Positions 1 to 13,515 of a stretch of DNA of 64,000 nucleotides are shown here, in pieces. A program made the translations under genes and the position numbers. The DNA comes from Crotophaga sulcirostris (Eukaryota > Chordata > Aves > Cuculiformes > Crotophagidae), in assembly GCA_013397455.1 (NCBI GenBank), contig VYZB01000380.1, forward strand, positions 118,344 to 182,343. Direction: 5' to 3'. The notes under the pieces are model-generated. The model was not told the origin of the DNA and ran no database searches. It worked only from the letters and a program-made list of their open reading frames with translations. The stretch's first letter is position 1, and the number at the start of each line of letters is the position of its first letter.

Positions 1-3000
1 GCTGATCTATTGCACATCACAAGTTTTTCTTGGTGGAACACAGAAGACAAAATTTGCAAGCCAGTTCTGTTTTTATTGAAGTATTGGTAAGACAAAGGCG
101 TAACTCACTAGGGCTGGAGGAGCGTAGTCTCACCCGATGAGCAATACGTGATGCAGCACATGCACTTCAGGAATGGCCGTACATGTGCAGAGCCTCCCCC
201 ATTCCGCCTACTGCTGCATTTGGCATCAAGACAATACCGAGGGTGTTGGCAAAGGCAGAAGTTCAAGAGGAAACCACAGCTTCTCCAACAGCCTGTAGAA
301 ACAAGTGCATAGGCAGAGACCATGCACAGCAGTAAACACATGGTACAGAGCCCACATACATCCAGCAGATGCAAACCTCCTCCCACACATGAATATGAAA
401 ACCTTCCAAATCCTTCCCTCACTTGTCCTGTTTTGTTCAGGGAGCTCATCCTTCTCTTAGAAGACAAAACCTCAACCCAAAACCCTACTTACATATGATC
501 ACGAAGAAGGTTACTGTTAAGAGTAATACCTGAATATATAAAAGCCTCTTAGTTTAATTACAGGAAGAAAATCGAGCATTATTTGCTCTCTTATGTAACT
601 GCATATGCATAAAATATCTTTAACCTACTCAATGACAGCTAAGACAATTACATTTTGTTCAAAGTGTAGGTTGTTGCTTTTAGATTTAGATATACTCAAG
701 AGTATTTGAAATGTGATGTAAATGTATCATTGCTGCAGTCGTACTGTTCTTCCTGACCAAATTTCCTCAAAATGTGATGCATACACTGAGAAGACTTTCC
801 CCGCCTCCTCTAGGGATATATTAAATATCTTGGGAACACACTGCCCCAAGCAATGGTTCTTTTCAATAGCCATACACAAGTATATGTCCCAGAGTTTTCA
901 CTATCCTCTGGATATGTTCCCAGAATAATTTCAGGAAATTTCTAGGCCATTCTGTACAAGCAAGCTTTTCTAAAATACTCTTTGGGAATAGACTCTAGAA
1001 GCAGATGGATCACAAACATTGGAGCCCAGCAGGAAACAGATTATTAGCAGTGTCAGCGTTTACACACTAGGACTTTTCTTTTACTAAAGCGTTATGAGTC
1101 ATCAGTGAAAAACTAACATCGTCCATTTTGGTCTTCTGAACAGTCTCTATCTGTGGCACCCAACTATATTTGTCTGAGATGTAGCAAGTGGACTATTCCA
1201 GAAAATAATATGGCAAAAGAGAGAGAAGTCAGTAATGAATTGCAAGGCCTATTAATTCAAGGTCCCTTTGGAATTGTACTGTGTTTTGCTTGACATTACA
1301 ACAGATAGATAGGTGTGAATTATATTCTACTGGAGATGAATATGAAAGTATATTAAAAGGCAGTCCCAATAATTTCGTATTTACATCTGACAGAAATATG
1401 GATCGAAATTTTCATGGAGACATTTGCTTGAACATAACTGCACTTGCAAGCACTCTCTCCCACTAATATTTAAACTTTTATCTCAAAGTATTCTGAGACA
1501 CACCACTGATGTATAGTTACAAAACTTGGCAGTCAGGAAAATCAGTATTTCAACATCTCTTCAACTTATTGTTGTCTCAGCACAAAAAAGCCCATACTCA
1601 TTTTATGAAAAATATTACAACATCTCTAGGGTGTATAAAACAAATTGCTTTTAATGCAGCAGTTTTGGCTCATATTAAAAGTATGTGGAGATTAATTTCC
1701 CTCTTTTTGAAGGTAAAATGAGTTAACTTTGCCAACACTTAGAGAAAAAGTTCCAATGCTTTTAAGTACTCCATAAAAACACTCAAACCTCGAAGTTATC
1801 TTTTAGTGACAATGTAGATATCATGTGAAACACTACACACCTAATATTTAAAATTTATGTACTAGAATATTTTTTACAAGTTTTCAGGTATAAGCAAGAC
1901 ATTTCATTTTAAATAGAATCTTTTAATAAACCGGCTTTATTTTCAGGATACAATAAACAAGTTTGATCTGATATTAGAAGCAAATAGTCAATAAATGCAT
2001 ACATTTTTATACTGTTTTACAAATGAATATTGAATAGAATACTGCCACCTTTTGGCTATGATTTGGACTCAAAAATAAGACTTGTCTGTAAAACTTTTAA
2101 AAACATTTGACATACAATGAGTATTCTGAAGAATTCAGTAGGTCAACAAGTTAATGTTACACTTATTAACATATTGTTGATGTAAGAATAAACCTTTTCA
2201 TGCTTAACTGCATAGTATTAGTCTATTATTTCTTGATAATGAGCAAGCACTTTCACAAGGGCTTTTGTCTTTAGCAGAAAAGAAGCAGGCATAGCTTTGA
2301 CATCAAGCTAATGGAATTGCTATTTACAATCACCACAATTCTACTGCTTAGAGTGAAATGATAATACTTTTGTGTAACTCATATACTAAACTTGATAAAT
2401 ATTGATTCTCTAGCTGATTCTCAGAAAAATCTTGCTGAAGAGTTGTTGAGTGTAATATTAACATATAAGCATTTTAAAACACAGGTGAAAGGCACATAAG
2501 TCTGCCAGCAACCTCCAAAAGAAGGGCTCTAAAGTCTCTTACTGGGAACAAATTATGCCACTAGAAAAGGCAGCACAGAAGAATACAGGGCCTGGGATTT
2601 GGGGTTAATCCCTAGCAAGTGTTCCAAGTCATTGCAGAGAGATTCTCCCAACTGTGAGCTAATCAAGTTTCAATTTAATTCATTTATGCTGAATAAATTA
2701 AAAAAGAAGATTTGATCCATCTTTGGGGAAGAGTTTGCTCATTAAAAAGTTCAGAAAAACAAGCACTGCCTTTTTGTTTCACTATTTGTTTTATGAATTG
2801 GGGTGACTGGCTATCAAGATATGTGCACAGACTATCACCTAAGAGCTACTTTAAATCTGACTCTCTAAGCCTACAACAAGTTCTCTGTGAATTTGACTAT
2901 CTAAACTCTCCATTTTTGTATGTCAGAAAATAACTAATAACTTGATGAAAAATACAATGCTCAATACCCTTAGTTTAAATGAAGAAAGATTCTCACCCAA

Positions 3001-6000
3001 CTCCCCATAAAATCCTAATGCCACAGTTAAGTGGAATATGATTTTCAACTGTAGAATTGTCATACAGTCATGCTTTAAAGAACATGTTAAAATGCAACAA
3101 TCACAACTCATTTTGCTACTGTAAAGGCAAAGTTCTTGTGTCAGCCTTTTTTTCCTAGCATTACAAATACTGGAAAATATGGAAACTTTACTAAATCATA
3201 CCAGAGTCAAGCAGGGGGAATTCACTAGACTGGAAGTTTCATTTCCACTGACAAGTACAACCATTTGGAATATATACTGAAAAGGATATGCTGGATCATT
3301 CCAAGGTATCATTCGCATTTAAAGAAGAACAAATAGTTGCACGCACAATTCATACACCTTTAGCCACCAATACACTTGTTTGCCTTCTTAAACCAATTGT
3401 ATGTAAAATATATGCATTTTTCCAAGTATTGGCTATTGGCACAGGGAGTTTTTACACATAGACCATTGTAATTTTCTGACAGGCTCAGCTTGAAACTATT
3501 AATATTGGAAAAGAGCTCTTCATAATTAAGCAAGTGTATAAACAATTTAACTTCAGACACTTCCCCATCTGTCCTATTCAAAACTATTTTTACCAAAATA
3601 ATCTGAAAAGGACAATGAGTACTATTTACAAAACCTAGTATTTTAGAAACAACTTTTTTAAGCAGCATTTAACTTTGACAAATAGCCTTCACTAACCTTT
3701 ACAAATTTGCCTGTAGGGATAAAATGACAAATGACTCTCACAGTGGGGCTTATTAGACTCCTAACATGGCCTTTCCGGAAATACTACTTCAGATTATATC
3801 CGAAATTCCATTTTTCAGGGCCTAATAAGTCAGCTTGAAAAAAACAACCGCTCCAAAAAAAACAAATCAAAAATCTCACACACCTCTCCATGGGGGGTGA
3901 AACTCAAAATGTAACATCATGAATAGAAGTTTCTTCAAAAACTTATCACAGTTTCATAACATTCTGTATACTGTTCTGTATGTGCCTGTATGTAGCTTGT
4001 GATGCCTGTATTTCTGAAACACAATGTTGTAAAAGATTAGCATAGACAACTGAATGTTTGCAGTATTTTGGGAGGTAAAAGGAAAACTGGACCTTTTATA
4101 TTTCTTAGAATATCTTAAGGTGATTTAGCATAGCGAGGAGAATGCTCTGCTGCTGAAGACAGTAATATTATCTATTATGCTAATACTCTGGTCCAAAGCT
4201 TCTATCTGTTTCTGATCCTCAAAAAACCCACTGAAGTCAACGGATCCTTCCTACTGCCTTCAACAGGTTTGGATCAAACTCCCTAAGATTATATCATGCC
4301 ACAGGAGACTAGCCTATGATAACGGACATTCAGAAATACCAGTTTTGTTAGGTGAGGAGGGAATAATTATTGAGATGTAAGATATCATATTCTGTTGACT
4401 GAAAATGCTAATATAAATTGTGCAGATCAATATTGTATTATGTGTACAACAGTAAGAAAGTCAGCTTTCCCTTCACCTTCCTTGCTGAGGCTGCATTTAG
4501 AACAGGGACTCTGAGCCAGTTTGTACTGGGAGAGGCAATCTCAGCAACGTAGTCAGTAGCTAATCTCCCTTTATTGTCAAAGAAGGGAGCAGCCCGCAGC
4601 CACAGGGTGAATTTGACAATTTGTCAGGAGTGCCTATACTATTCCTCCTTCCACTGCTTGTTCCTAAAGCAGCCAGCTGGGTCTTTGTATATTACAGTAT
4701 CTACTATAAAGCCTTAGTTAAGTGGTGAACTCAGCAGATGGATGTTAATAACAAGTTAATATCTTCACTTCAGATACTCCTTCAGTAATAACAAATTCTC
4801 CTCACTGCAGGCTATGTCTTCCTTCTTTTTTTATCCACTTCTTTAACTTTCTTGTTACAAAATCTTTCAAGATGCTCATACAACTAAATTCTGAGAGTTG
4901 AAACTGTCCAGGCCATATAGTACAACCTATTAGTAGAAAGAGGAGCTGGAAAATGTGAGAATACCTGGCTCTGAAAAATCTTAGCATAGGGCTGGTAACA
5001 AATTTATAAAGAGTGTCTCAAAAACAAATCAAGAATATCAAACCCCAAACAAACTTTGCCTGCTCACAGCTGTTCATACCCTACACCCTTCAGGAGGGTA
5101 GCAGAGTACCTTCCACCCACATGTGCTCTGCTTCAAATGCATTGAGTTCAACTCACATTTTGTAAGGCATCAGTCTCTCTCCTGTTGCTTTTTCCTGACT
5201 CTTTGGAGGTGTCTAAACTGCTCTGCAACCTCTGTGGTGACTCTCAGTCCCAGTCTCTCAAATATCCAGACCCTGCCTGTATATCTGGATTTCCTACCCA
5301 AGAAAAAAATAAAAGTGCACTTAGATCTCCTTCTGATATGGAAAAAAGATGACAGGGCGTGCAGGGAGTATAGGGCTTTTTTTTTTCTTTTCTATCCATA
5401 AGCAACTTACAGTATTTTTTCTGCCTTACCTATATGTAATACTTCAACTCATGTCCTGCTATGTGACTTGTTCCAGCGAATGTTTTAGTTGCTGTTTCTC
5501 TTACCCATTTTGATCCCTATTTGGATCTGCTGTACCATCTCCCACATTGTACCCCACAAAAATTGTTCTCATTTTATTTCTTTGAGCTGCCTTTGCATAA
5601 TTTATTATCTCCATATGATCTTCTAGTAATATTCTTACACAACTTTATCTCATGTATCAATCATCCATTCTGCATATTGTCCCATAATTATCACAATGAA
5701 TGGCGGCTACTGCAGCTGTGGAAGAACAATGCCTTCAAAGACAGCTCTCAAACAAAAGAAGAGAAATGAACATCTTCACCACAACCCCCGCCCCCGTGAG
5801 AAATACTGCTTTCCACTGTCTTAGACTCATTACCGACTGGAGGCCCCTACAACAATTAAGTACTGCAAGAGACCAGACTGAGGTCAGATCTTTTCCTCTT
5901 TCCTTGGTTCTGCCACCAATCTATTGTGCTAGCTCTGAGTAAGTCTTTATCATCTCCCTGCTTCAATTTTCCTCCTCAACAAATGCGCCTAAAATGTTAT

Positions 6001-8220
6001 CCTTCCTGAAGAAGTTAATTTGAGATGAGTACAGGGAGCACTGTAAGACTGGAATGTTTTTCTTGTAGTTAGCATGGTGACTCAGTCCACTTCCCATGGA
6101 CAAAGCCAGAGAGCAGTGATGCTTTTTTTTTTGTATTTTCAGCCATCTCTGGTGCATTACTGTTGTAGGAAAAAAAGTTTAAACACTAGCAGACAGCTGA
6201 TAACAGGGTCTGTACCTGTGCAAATGTCTGAAACTGAACTTTTGAACTCTCAAGAAGACTGTCGCTTCCTACCGGCAACCAGTACAGTCTGGCTATTATT
6301 TCTGATAAAACCAGGACTAAAGAATTGCACATCCCGACTCCTCCAATTAATGCAGAGATAGAATCTCAAGTACGAGGCTGATCATGCATTGTGTTTCTCC
6401 ACATAGACTAGTAGAGAAAACAAGAGGCTAGGGTCCTCAAAGAAGGCCCTGAAAAGAAGACTGAGCTTTGGAAAGAAGACAGGGGCCTGGAAAGAATGTG
6501 GGGAAAATCCCAGCTGGAGGAAAGATCTTAGAGATGAGGGGGCATGCGTGGAAACAACTGCCAGGGGGTGCTCAGGGACCTTGGTTTGTAATGCCTGAGG
6601 CCAGTAACTGCCAGCAGCAGCACACGACAGCCGCTCGCGACCTTGTCCCCAGCGTTCCCAGAGCAGTGGTAACCTCCCTTCTGGGAAGGGAAGCCAAGAC
6701 CTACTGAACATAACGCTGGAGGGGAGTGAGTGTGTGAGATAATCTAGTAGGGTAAAAGCTCTAATCTTTGTTCTTGAATAAATCAAGGTACCCAGATCCA
6801 CTAAGGGCTGTTGGTTACTCTGCCTTGCCCATAAACATTACAAGTGAGTATGCGGCAGCCTGTAGCAGAGTTCCACAAAAATGCCGTTGGACACAGATGC
6901 ACAAGGCCATGCATGTATCAGACTAATTTGGATACAAGTTTCTTGTAGGATTTGCCACGGTGACTGCGACCATTATCACTCCAGCAGTGTCACTCCTGAG
7001 GCTAGGTACAATAAAGGCATCCAAAGGTGAAATACCCTGACTGTATGTATATAGCATGCTCATATGATGTCTCCAGATTGCTCATAAATCCAAGTTATAT
7101 TCCCTAGAGGGCTCTCACAGCAAAGGTACCTAGCACTACCGTGCAAGTTTTCACCACCACCCTTTCCCAAGTTACCCACTTCTGAGGAGCTACTGCAAGC
7201 AGGCAGGACTAGGCCTGCCATCCTTGGTCCCATCTCATAACAAAATATGGCAGGAGAATGGGTACAGGGCTAGGATCTCTGACACACCATCCCTCACATT
7301 ACTGGGACCAGTCCAGACCCCAACTACAGAGTAGGCTGACAGCACAGTGATTAATGAACGACTCTGAGAAATGACAAATTATTTCTTCAGCAAGTGCAGG
7401 CAAACATGCAGCTGCCATGGAGCCATCTATTTAAAGAGTGTCCCTGTTTTTAATTGTAAGCGCTTCCTGAGGTACCTGAAACCAATTTCCAGGACATTTT
7501 CTCACAGCAACATTTATGGTTTGGACACAGGAACATTCTCAACTTATTTGCCACACCTGCCTTGCTCGCTTGCCCAGATGACAATGCCAGGTCTCTCCTC
7601 TTTAAATTCTGTCTTGCTGCAAGAGAATAATACTTCATCATTCTGGGAGGTGAAATGAGATGTTGGGCAACCCAGGCCACAACGCATGGGGGGACAGGTT
7701 TATGAAAACAAATTATAAGTGGGAAAATAATGAAAATTGGAGGAGATATAGCTCCCTTCTGCTTGGTTCTGATTCTGAAATCCTTTCTGATGTGTTTAAG
7801 TTTTTGGCTAGACCCACCCACCACCTGGTTATAAAGCTATGGATTTTGAACCTTATAAATCTCTTTTCCCCTGGTTTTTCACCCTTGAACTCTTGAGGCA
7901 GTTTATTTGAGCATCGATTTTTTGTGGGACTGATCTGTCTATCCATTTGTAGTCCAGTTAGTAGGGCTTTTAAGAAGGTTATGGAGTGTTTAGTTTAAGA
8001 GCTGTAGACCTCTGGATCAGAGCTGACTGGTTCCCGATAAGTCTAGTGAGCAAGCAGGGAATGCATAGTGTTTAAATCTGGGTGCTGCTTTTGCTCGGGT
8101 ATTTAAAAAAACCTGTATTTAGGAGTCAAATTTAGGGTTATGAATGTTATGCACTTGCAGTCCTTATTAGAGTAATATGGTATCCACAATTTGCTGCAAT
8201 TACTGAAAGGAAGATGACCA
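1..8220. other. Upstream intergenic DNA, no gene recognised
   Basis: AT-rich sequence with short chance open frames. The longest, 119 codons at 108-467 (-) and 139 codons at 6382-6801 (-), have no familiar motif, signal peptide or splice context. The stretch about 6450-6720 is more GC-rich than its surroundings but shows no promoter or gene structure I can name. In mammals the region upstream of EIF3E is gene-poor, with EMC2 well beyond it. Confidence 0.6.
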
Positions 8221-8289
8221 GTTACTATATAAAGTAACTATGCAGTAACTATATAAAGAAACTAATGCAGTACTAAATAAAGCAGTAAC
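8221..8289. repeat. Imperfect tandem repeat, unit about 24 bp, three copies
   Basis: Three successive copies of a unit like AGTAACTATATAAAG followed by AACTAATGC (8221-8243, 8244-8268, 8269-8289). The third copy is degenerate. Confidence 0.8.
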
Positions 8290-9051
8290 AAAAAATCTAC
8301 AATATAACAAAAGAAAAAGAAGAAAACACCACAAAAATAAATTCATTGCAGGCTGGTAAAGTTCTGGCAGGCACTACCTAACCTAGATGAACGTGCCAAA
8401 GAATGATTTTACACTCTTTTACTTTGAAGGAGCTCAAAAAATCTTCCTTTTCAAGAAATGCACACACTTGCAATAGAACGCTTACAGTTTTCAACCCTTA
8501 CACTAAAACCCTCATGAAGTAAACATCACCACAATTTCCTGTGTATTAAAACGATTAAAAAATCATTTTAAAACATTAAAACTTGGAGGTAAACAATAGT
8601 TTTAAGCCCTACTTCCTGAACAATGAAGAGAGGTGCAAATTTTTAAAGTCATAGTCAGAAGATATAATCCGAGTTGAAAAAAACATATAACTGGAACAGA
8701 GGTCATTAAACTCATGGCTACAACCAGTTTTGTATCAAATTCAGATGGGTTTCAAATAATGTTAAAAAAACTAGCGATATAAGTATCTGTATCACCTTCA
8801 ACTCAGATTTTCCTGTACCATCATTCCAAACATGCTTAACTTTTCATAAATGAACCTAAACTGATTGAGCAGTCAAGGACAAAAAAAGAAGATACAATAA
8901 GAATTGTTTGCTGTTCATCAGCCTGTAGAGTCCTTTCCATATATAAACTCATAAAATAATGTTCACTACAAGTTGCTTATGTTTCCTAAAGTACTTCCTG
9001 GGGTTATAACATTTTAAAATATTTCCCAATGCAAAAATTCCGCCCCCTCCT

Positions 9052-9119
9052 TTTTTTTTAAAACAAACAAACAAACAAAAAAACCCCAAACAAAACAAAA
9101 AAAACCCCACCAAAAACCA
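9052..9119. repeat. A/C-rich low-complexity stretch with (AAAC)n
   Basis: A T-rich start passes into repeated AAAC and AAAACCCC words. This is simple low-complexity DNA without an attached transposon body. Confidence 0.85.
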
Positions 9120-9905
9120 AAGGAGCAACAGTCTTCCTACTGAATTTCAGGTTACTTAACCCATGATTTATTGTACCCCTTAACCTATAATGCTGTTCGG
9201 AAAAATAACTTTAGAACACTCATGTTATGAAAAACCTCATTTGTTTCTCTGTTCTCCAGTCCAAGTACACTTCAACTCCATCAGCTTTTCTCCAAACCTC
9301 TCTCCTGCAAACAACTTGGGATCAGAAAGCAAAGCTGGTTTCTTTCATGCTCATCCATCATCACCAATAACAAAGATCTGAGATTAAATTATACTCTTCC
9401 TCACTGATTCCAATACTTTGGGATAAAAAGCTTTACTTACAATTTCCTTCGCCTTTTTCTTTGTATATTTAAAGTACACTATGTCATACTTACAGAGCCA
9501 AATTCATTTATTCCTAAGCAATCCAACTAAGCTCACTGAAGTCTTCTGTAATTCCCGGATCTAGTTTTGCCTTTCAATAGGCCTTTCAAATCTCTCTTGA
9601 AAGCACAGAATTGGACAGGCTAGTAATACTGAAGATGCATTTGTTATTTTCAAATCAAATTATACTTTCTCCTACCTTTTCTTGTTACCTTTCTAAACAA
9701 AATCAAAATTGTACCACAGGGGTGAAAAGATAAGGACTATTTCTGTGTAAAACGTTCCCCGCTCCACTCCTTTGATAGACTGCATTCTATATATATAGTA
9801 ACGCAATAGACTAAAAACAGGCTCAAAGCCACAAGTCCTACAGGTTTCCCTGAAACTGTAATTTTAAACCTATCATATTCCAGTATATTAAGATATCTGA
9901 TGTAT
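9120..9905. other. Intergenic DNA, nothing recognised
   Basis: AT-rich, with no open frame or repeat I can name. A stretch near 9500-9560 recalls the old 'ACTGAAGTC' type dispersed sequences of sauropsid genomes but is too short to assign. Confidence 0.6.
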
Positions 9906-9999
9906 CCTGCCAGCGCCCTGGTCACGTGTGCAGTGTGTGTGATGCGTGTTACACTGCAGGAGCAGGAGAAGGGCTGGAGCCATGAGTTTGACACCCTTG
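9906..9999. mobile_element. Partial copy of the hAT-like element
   Basis: Over its whole length it matches the reverse complement of the first about 95 bp of the element at 35862-36068: CCTGCCAGC, GGTCACGTGTGCAG, GTGTTACACTGCAGGAGCAG, and the end CATGAGTTTGACACCCTTG. Only one terminal repeat is present, so the copy is truncated or internally broken. The match shows a dispersed family rather than a chance inverted repeat. Confidence 0.8.
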
Positions 10000-12900
10000 C
10001 ATTAAGAGGATGTCAGTAAGCAGAGACATCTACATTTCTAAGAGATTCAACTCTTAAGACTTTATTCTGACAAGTATCCTATATTTGTAAGCTACGAGAA
10101 AGGGAATATTTTTCCCCACAAGTGGAATGTACGCATCAAATCCCTTTCATTATGAAATAATTATCTCCCTTCTTCCTTTATTCTTCGTCATCTTCGGAGG
10201 GGGGGGGAAGTATTCCATTTACCGGTTTTACAAAAATCTATGTTGGGTTGAACCCTTGAGCGAGAATGCATTACAACTGACTTCTATTCCAATGTTCACT
10301 TGATCCAAATTATCAGTAAACCTTGCAACACTATTTCCATAAATTGTTTGGGGTTTTTAGGAGATATATTTCCAAAAAGATACAAAATGTCACATTGAAA
10401 GCTGAGGACAGAGCCTAACACCACACACTGGTGAAACACAATCAGGTAGGCATTGCTACCCTCAGCTTTGTAATATGGCCAGTCTTTCAAGTCAGGAAAA
10501 CCTGCTTATGTGAGTTCCACTAGTATAAATGCAGAGTAACTCCACTGATTTAATTATTGTTCCATTAGACAAGCTCTTTACTAATATCCTTGCACCAGAA
10601 ATAGTGCATCAAGTAATGGTACTTCCATTTCATGTTTCCTCTTTTTTTTTTTTCCAAATAATTTAAACAGCACATCAACATAGTCACCTTCTATTTTACA
10701 ATGATTCCACTGAATTATGAGATACACTTAATGTAAATTTGATTGCTATCCAGAAATAGTTTACAGGAGTGAATTCTTCTAGATATCACATTCTTGATGT
10801 TAGGAATATTTTTATTTTAAGAAGTGTAAAAATATTTATGGAATGCAGGAGTTAAAATCTTTTTTTCTCGGATATAAACAAACCTAAAAACCAGAAATAT
10901 CATTTCTGAATTATAAATACCAAAATGAAAAAATAAACAAGAAGTTATGTAAGATTTGAATCATACAGTCTATCTTCTGTGTCAGAGGACGTGGAAGAAG
11001 TCAAGAGGTTCAATTTCCCTTTGATAATGTTAGACAGAAGAATATTTTAATATGATTTCCTAGTGATTATTTAATACTAACAATTTAAAGAATGTTGGAT
11101 TCCACTTTTGTGTTAACATCAAGACAAATGACAACCAATTATGTAAAAGGAATTCTTTAGGCAAAAGTTTCTCACTATTTAACAACTACAAAATCAAAAG
11201 AGCCAGGCCAAGCAAAATACATTCCTGTTGATTTTCTTAAGATATTTTTCTAGATAATTCTAGCCAAATGGCTTTTTTTTTCATGAACCAAACTAGCAAT
11301 CTTAAGGAACTGGTACTTAACAGTCTTAAGTACAGTGTACTAAATTTCCAGGAGGGAAGCGCTCCACTATATTAAAGCACTTCGGCCTCATGTCTGGTTT
11401 ATGTCAAAAATATTTGGTCTAGAGGTTACTACACCTTGTATAACTCCTCAGTTTGTGCAAGAGTTCAACATAAACTCAAATTTCCAGTTATTCAGTTAAG
11501 ACTGCCTAAGACTGTTCTGCCATGAAAGCTTAAACGTATTTTAGAATGACTTTCACAAAGACAAATATAGCTATTTCACTAAATGATATGGCTAAAGCGG
11601 TTAGACTTGCTTTTCTTTTCTCAGAACAATAGTCCCCAGCATATATTCCATTTTGGGAATTTACAATAAGCAGTTATCCTGACAGTTCCTCTTGGCACAG
11701 TATTGTTGTAACAGCGTTTCTGCTAAACAGTTCTCCCCAGCAAGTTCTTTACACCTTTTCACTCATTACTGTACTTGTTTCTTGCAGATAGTCACTCATG
11801 GAATAGAATCGAGCACTGTACAGTGCCTTGGACGCTTCAGCCTTTTGTACTGCTGAGGGCCTTCCACTGGCAGTTCTGTAACCTAACTACCTTATGAAGT
11901 AACAACCAACAGTGAGTTTAAACAAGCTCTGATTAAACCCATACAGTCACCATGGGAAAAGTATTATAGGGGGATAGCTTTCACCATTAGAGATGATGCA
12001 TGCCATCAATGATACATAGGTATCATCTAGGTACCATTTAAAGCAAATGATATCTACAATTACTATGAAAAAATATAAGAGATTCTTCTCCATGGGTGAT
12101 GTTCTGAGAAGACTGTTACTATATACAAAACTACACACACAGCAGATTTACATAAAAGTATTAATAACTCAGGGTCACGTGAAGAACTGATTTTATTTAT
12201 CCTGCATAAATACTTTTTTTCCTTACAGGACACCTTCTACCATTGTAATCATTGAGCTGCTTTACCTCTAAAAGACAGCCTGTCACATCCTGAATTCTGT
12301 AGCCTTTACAGCTTTCCATTAAGGTAGGGAGAATGTCATTGGCAGCCTGAAGAACGGCTTAGTAAACATACTACCTTCTTATTTCTCATCTCCTACTTAC
12401 ACTTAAAACCAACCAACTCTAAGACTAATCTGTACCACAAGTATATTGACTCACTACTCAGCACAAACAGCTACTGTAGCTGCCATAGACTTAGTCTGTA
12501 GTTATATGATTCACTAAGCAAATGATTTATGCCTCTGTTCAGGGAAGGAAAAGTTTCATTGTGACAAAGGCTTGAGTCAATGCTTTATGTGAAGAGCCAA
12601 GGTTTGAGTCAGTAGAATCAACTGTGTGTCCTGACAAAAACGAGTAGAAAACTGACAAACTACAAAAGCAAAAAGTAACTTTTATAGCTTTCAGTGTTCT
12701 GGTGGGTTAACATCATGATGAACTGGCTATTGTCCTTAATCTGGCTACAAGAAACATCTCAGTTATCAACAGTATTAGCGATTCCTGTTTTTGTTCCTAA
12801 ACTCCAAAATACGTTTCCATACTTCCTTGGATTTCACAGTGTGAGCCAATGTCAACCAGCCCCCCAGCCTCCTTATTGCATCTCATCCGTCATGCCTTGT

Positions 12901-13271
12901 CACTAAGAGTTCAGAAGGATGGGTAACACAGACCAACACTTAATAACTCCCTCACTTGGCGTCAATGACAGCTTAGGCCCCTGTCCAGCTTCGTTTTAGC
13001 AGATCAAATCCAGCCAAGCTCCCACACTGAGCATGAAGTGCTGGGGCTGGACTCGCACCTCAAAGTTAGTCTAGAATGCTTTTAGGAGAAATTCACCACT
13101 TCAGAAAACAAGCTCTGCTAAGCTGACCCCACAAGAGCCGCTCTCTCACCAAGCCTGTACTGTGTGCCCTGTGTGGGCCCCACAGGCCCCAGCCCTGCAC
13201 CCATCTTAGGCGAGGGGGTCGGAACCAGCCCAGGACCCATCCCAACCATCCCCTCCACACCAGCAGGAAAC
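10000..13271. other. Intergenic DNA, nothing recognised
   Basis: AT-rich sequence with a G9 run (10199-10207) and only short chance frames. No exon, RNA gene or clear transposon was seen. Confidence 0.6.
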
Positions 13272-13515
13272 AGAACCACAGAATGACCTCAGCTGGAAAG
13301 AACCCACAAGGATCATCGAGTCCATCTCCTGTTCCTGCATAGGACAGTCCCAACAGGAACACCGTGTGTCTGAGAGCATTGTCCAAACGCTTCTTGAATA
13401 TTGTCAGGCTTGGCGCCGTGACCGCTTCCGCGGGGAGTTGTTCCAGTGCTCCACCACTCTCTGGGTGAAGAACCTTTTCCTAACATCCAACCTAACCCTT
13501 CCCTGGCACAATCCC
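13272..13515 (-). mobile_element. Older CR1 LINE, first part (3' end), interrupted
   Basis: Reverse complement of a CR1 3' end: ACCACAGAATGACCTCAG, GGATCATCGAGTCCA, TTCCAGTGCTCCACCAC, GTGAAGAACCTTTTCCTAAC, then CCCTGGCACAA. The element stops here because a younger CR1 lies within it. It resumes at about 14231. Confidence 0.88.

Noticed and set aside
108..467. 119-codon open frame on the - strand near the window start
   Set aside because: Cysteine-rich but without recognisable family, signal peptide or splice context; compatible with a chance frame.
4190..4275. Stretch resembling old dispersed sauropsid repeats (ACTGAAGTCAACGGATCC ... GGTTTGGATCAAACTCCC)
   Set aside because: Recalls common 'ACTTCAATGG' type repeats, but too short and diverged for me to name a family. 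A similar hint lies at 10515-10550.
6382..6801. 139-codon open frame on the - strand in a GC-richer patch
   Set aside because: Composition explains the lack of stops; no motif recognised, and an overlapping frame on the other strand is also open.
9714..9740. CAGGGGTGAAAAG as the missing second end of the hAT-like copy at 9906-9999
   Set aside because: Only the first eight bases agree; the sequence then diverges and internal element sequence is absent.
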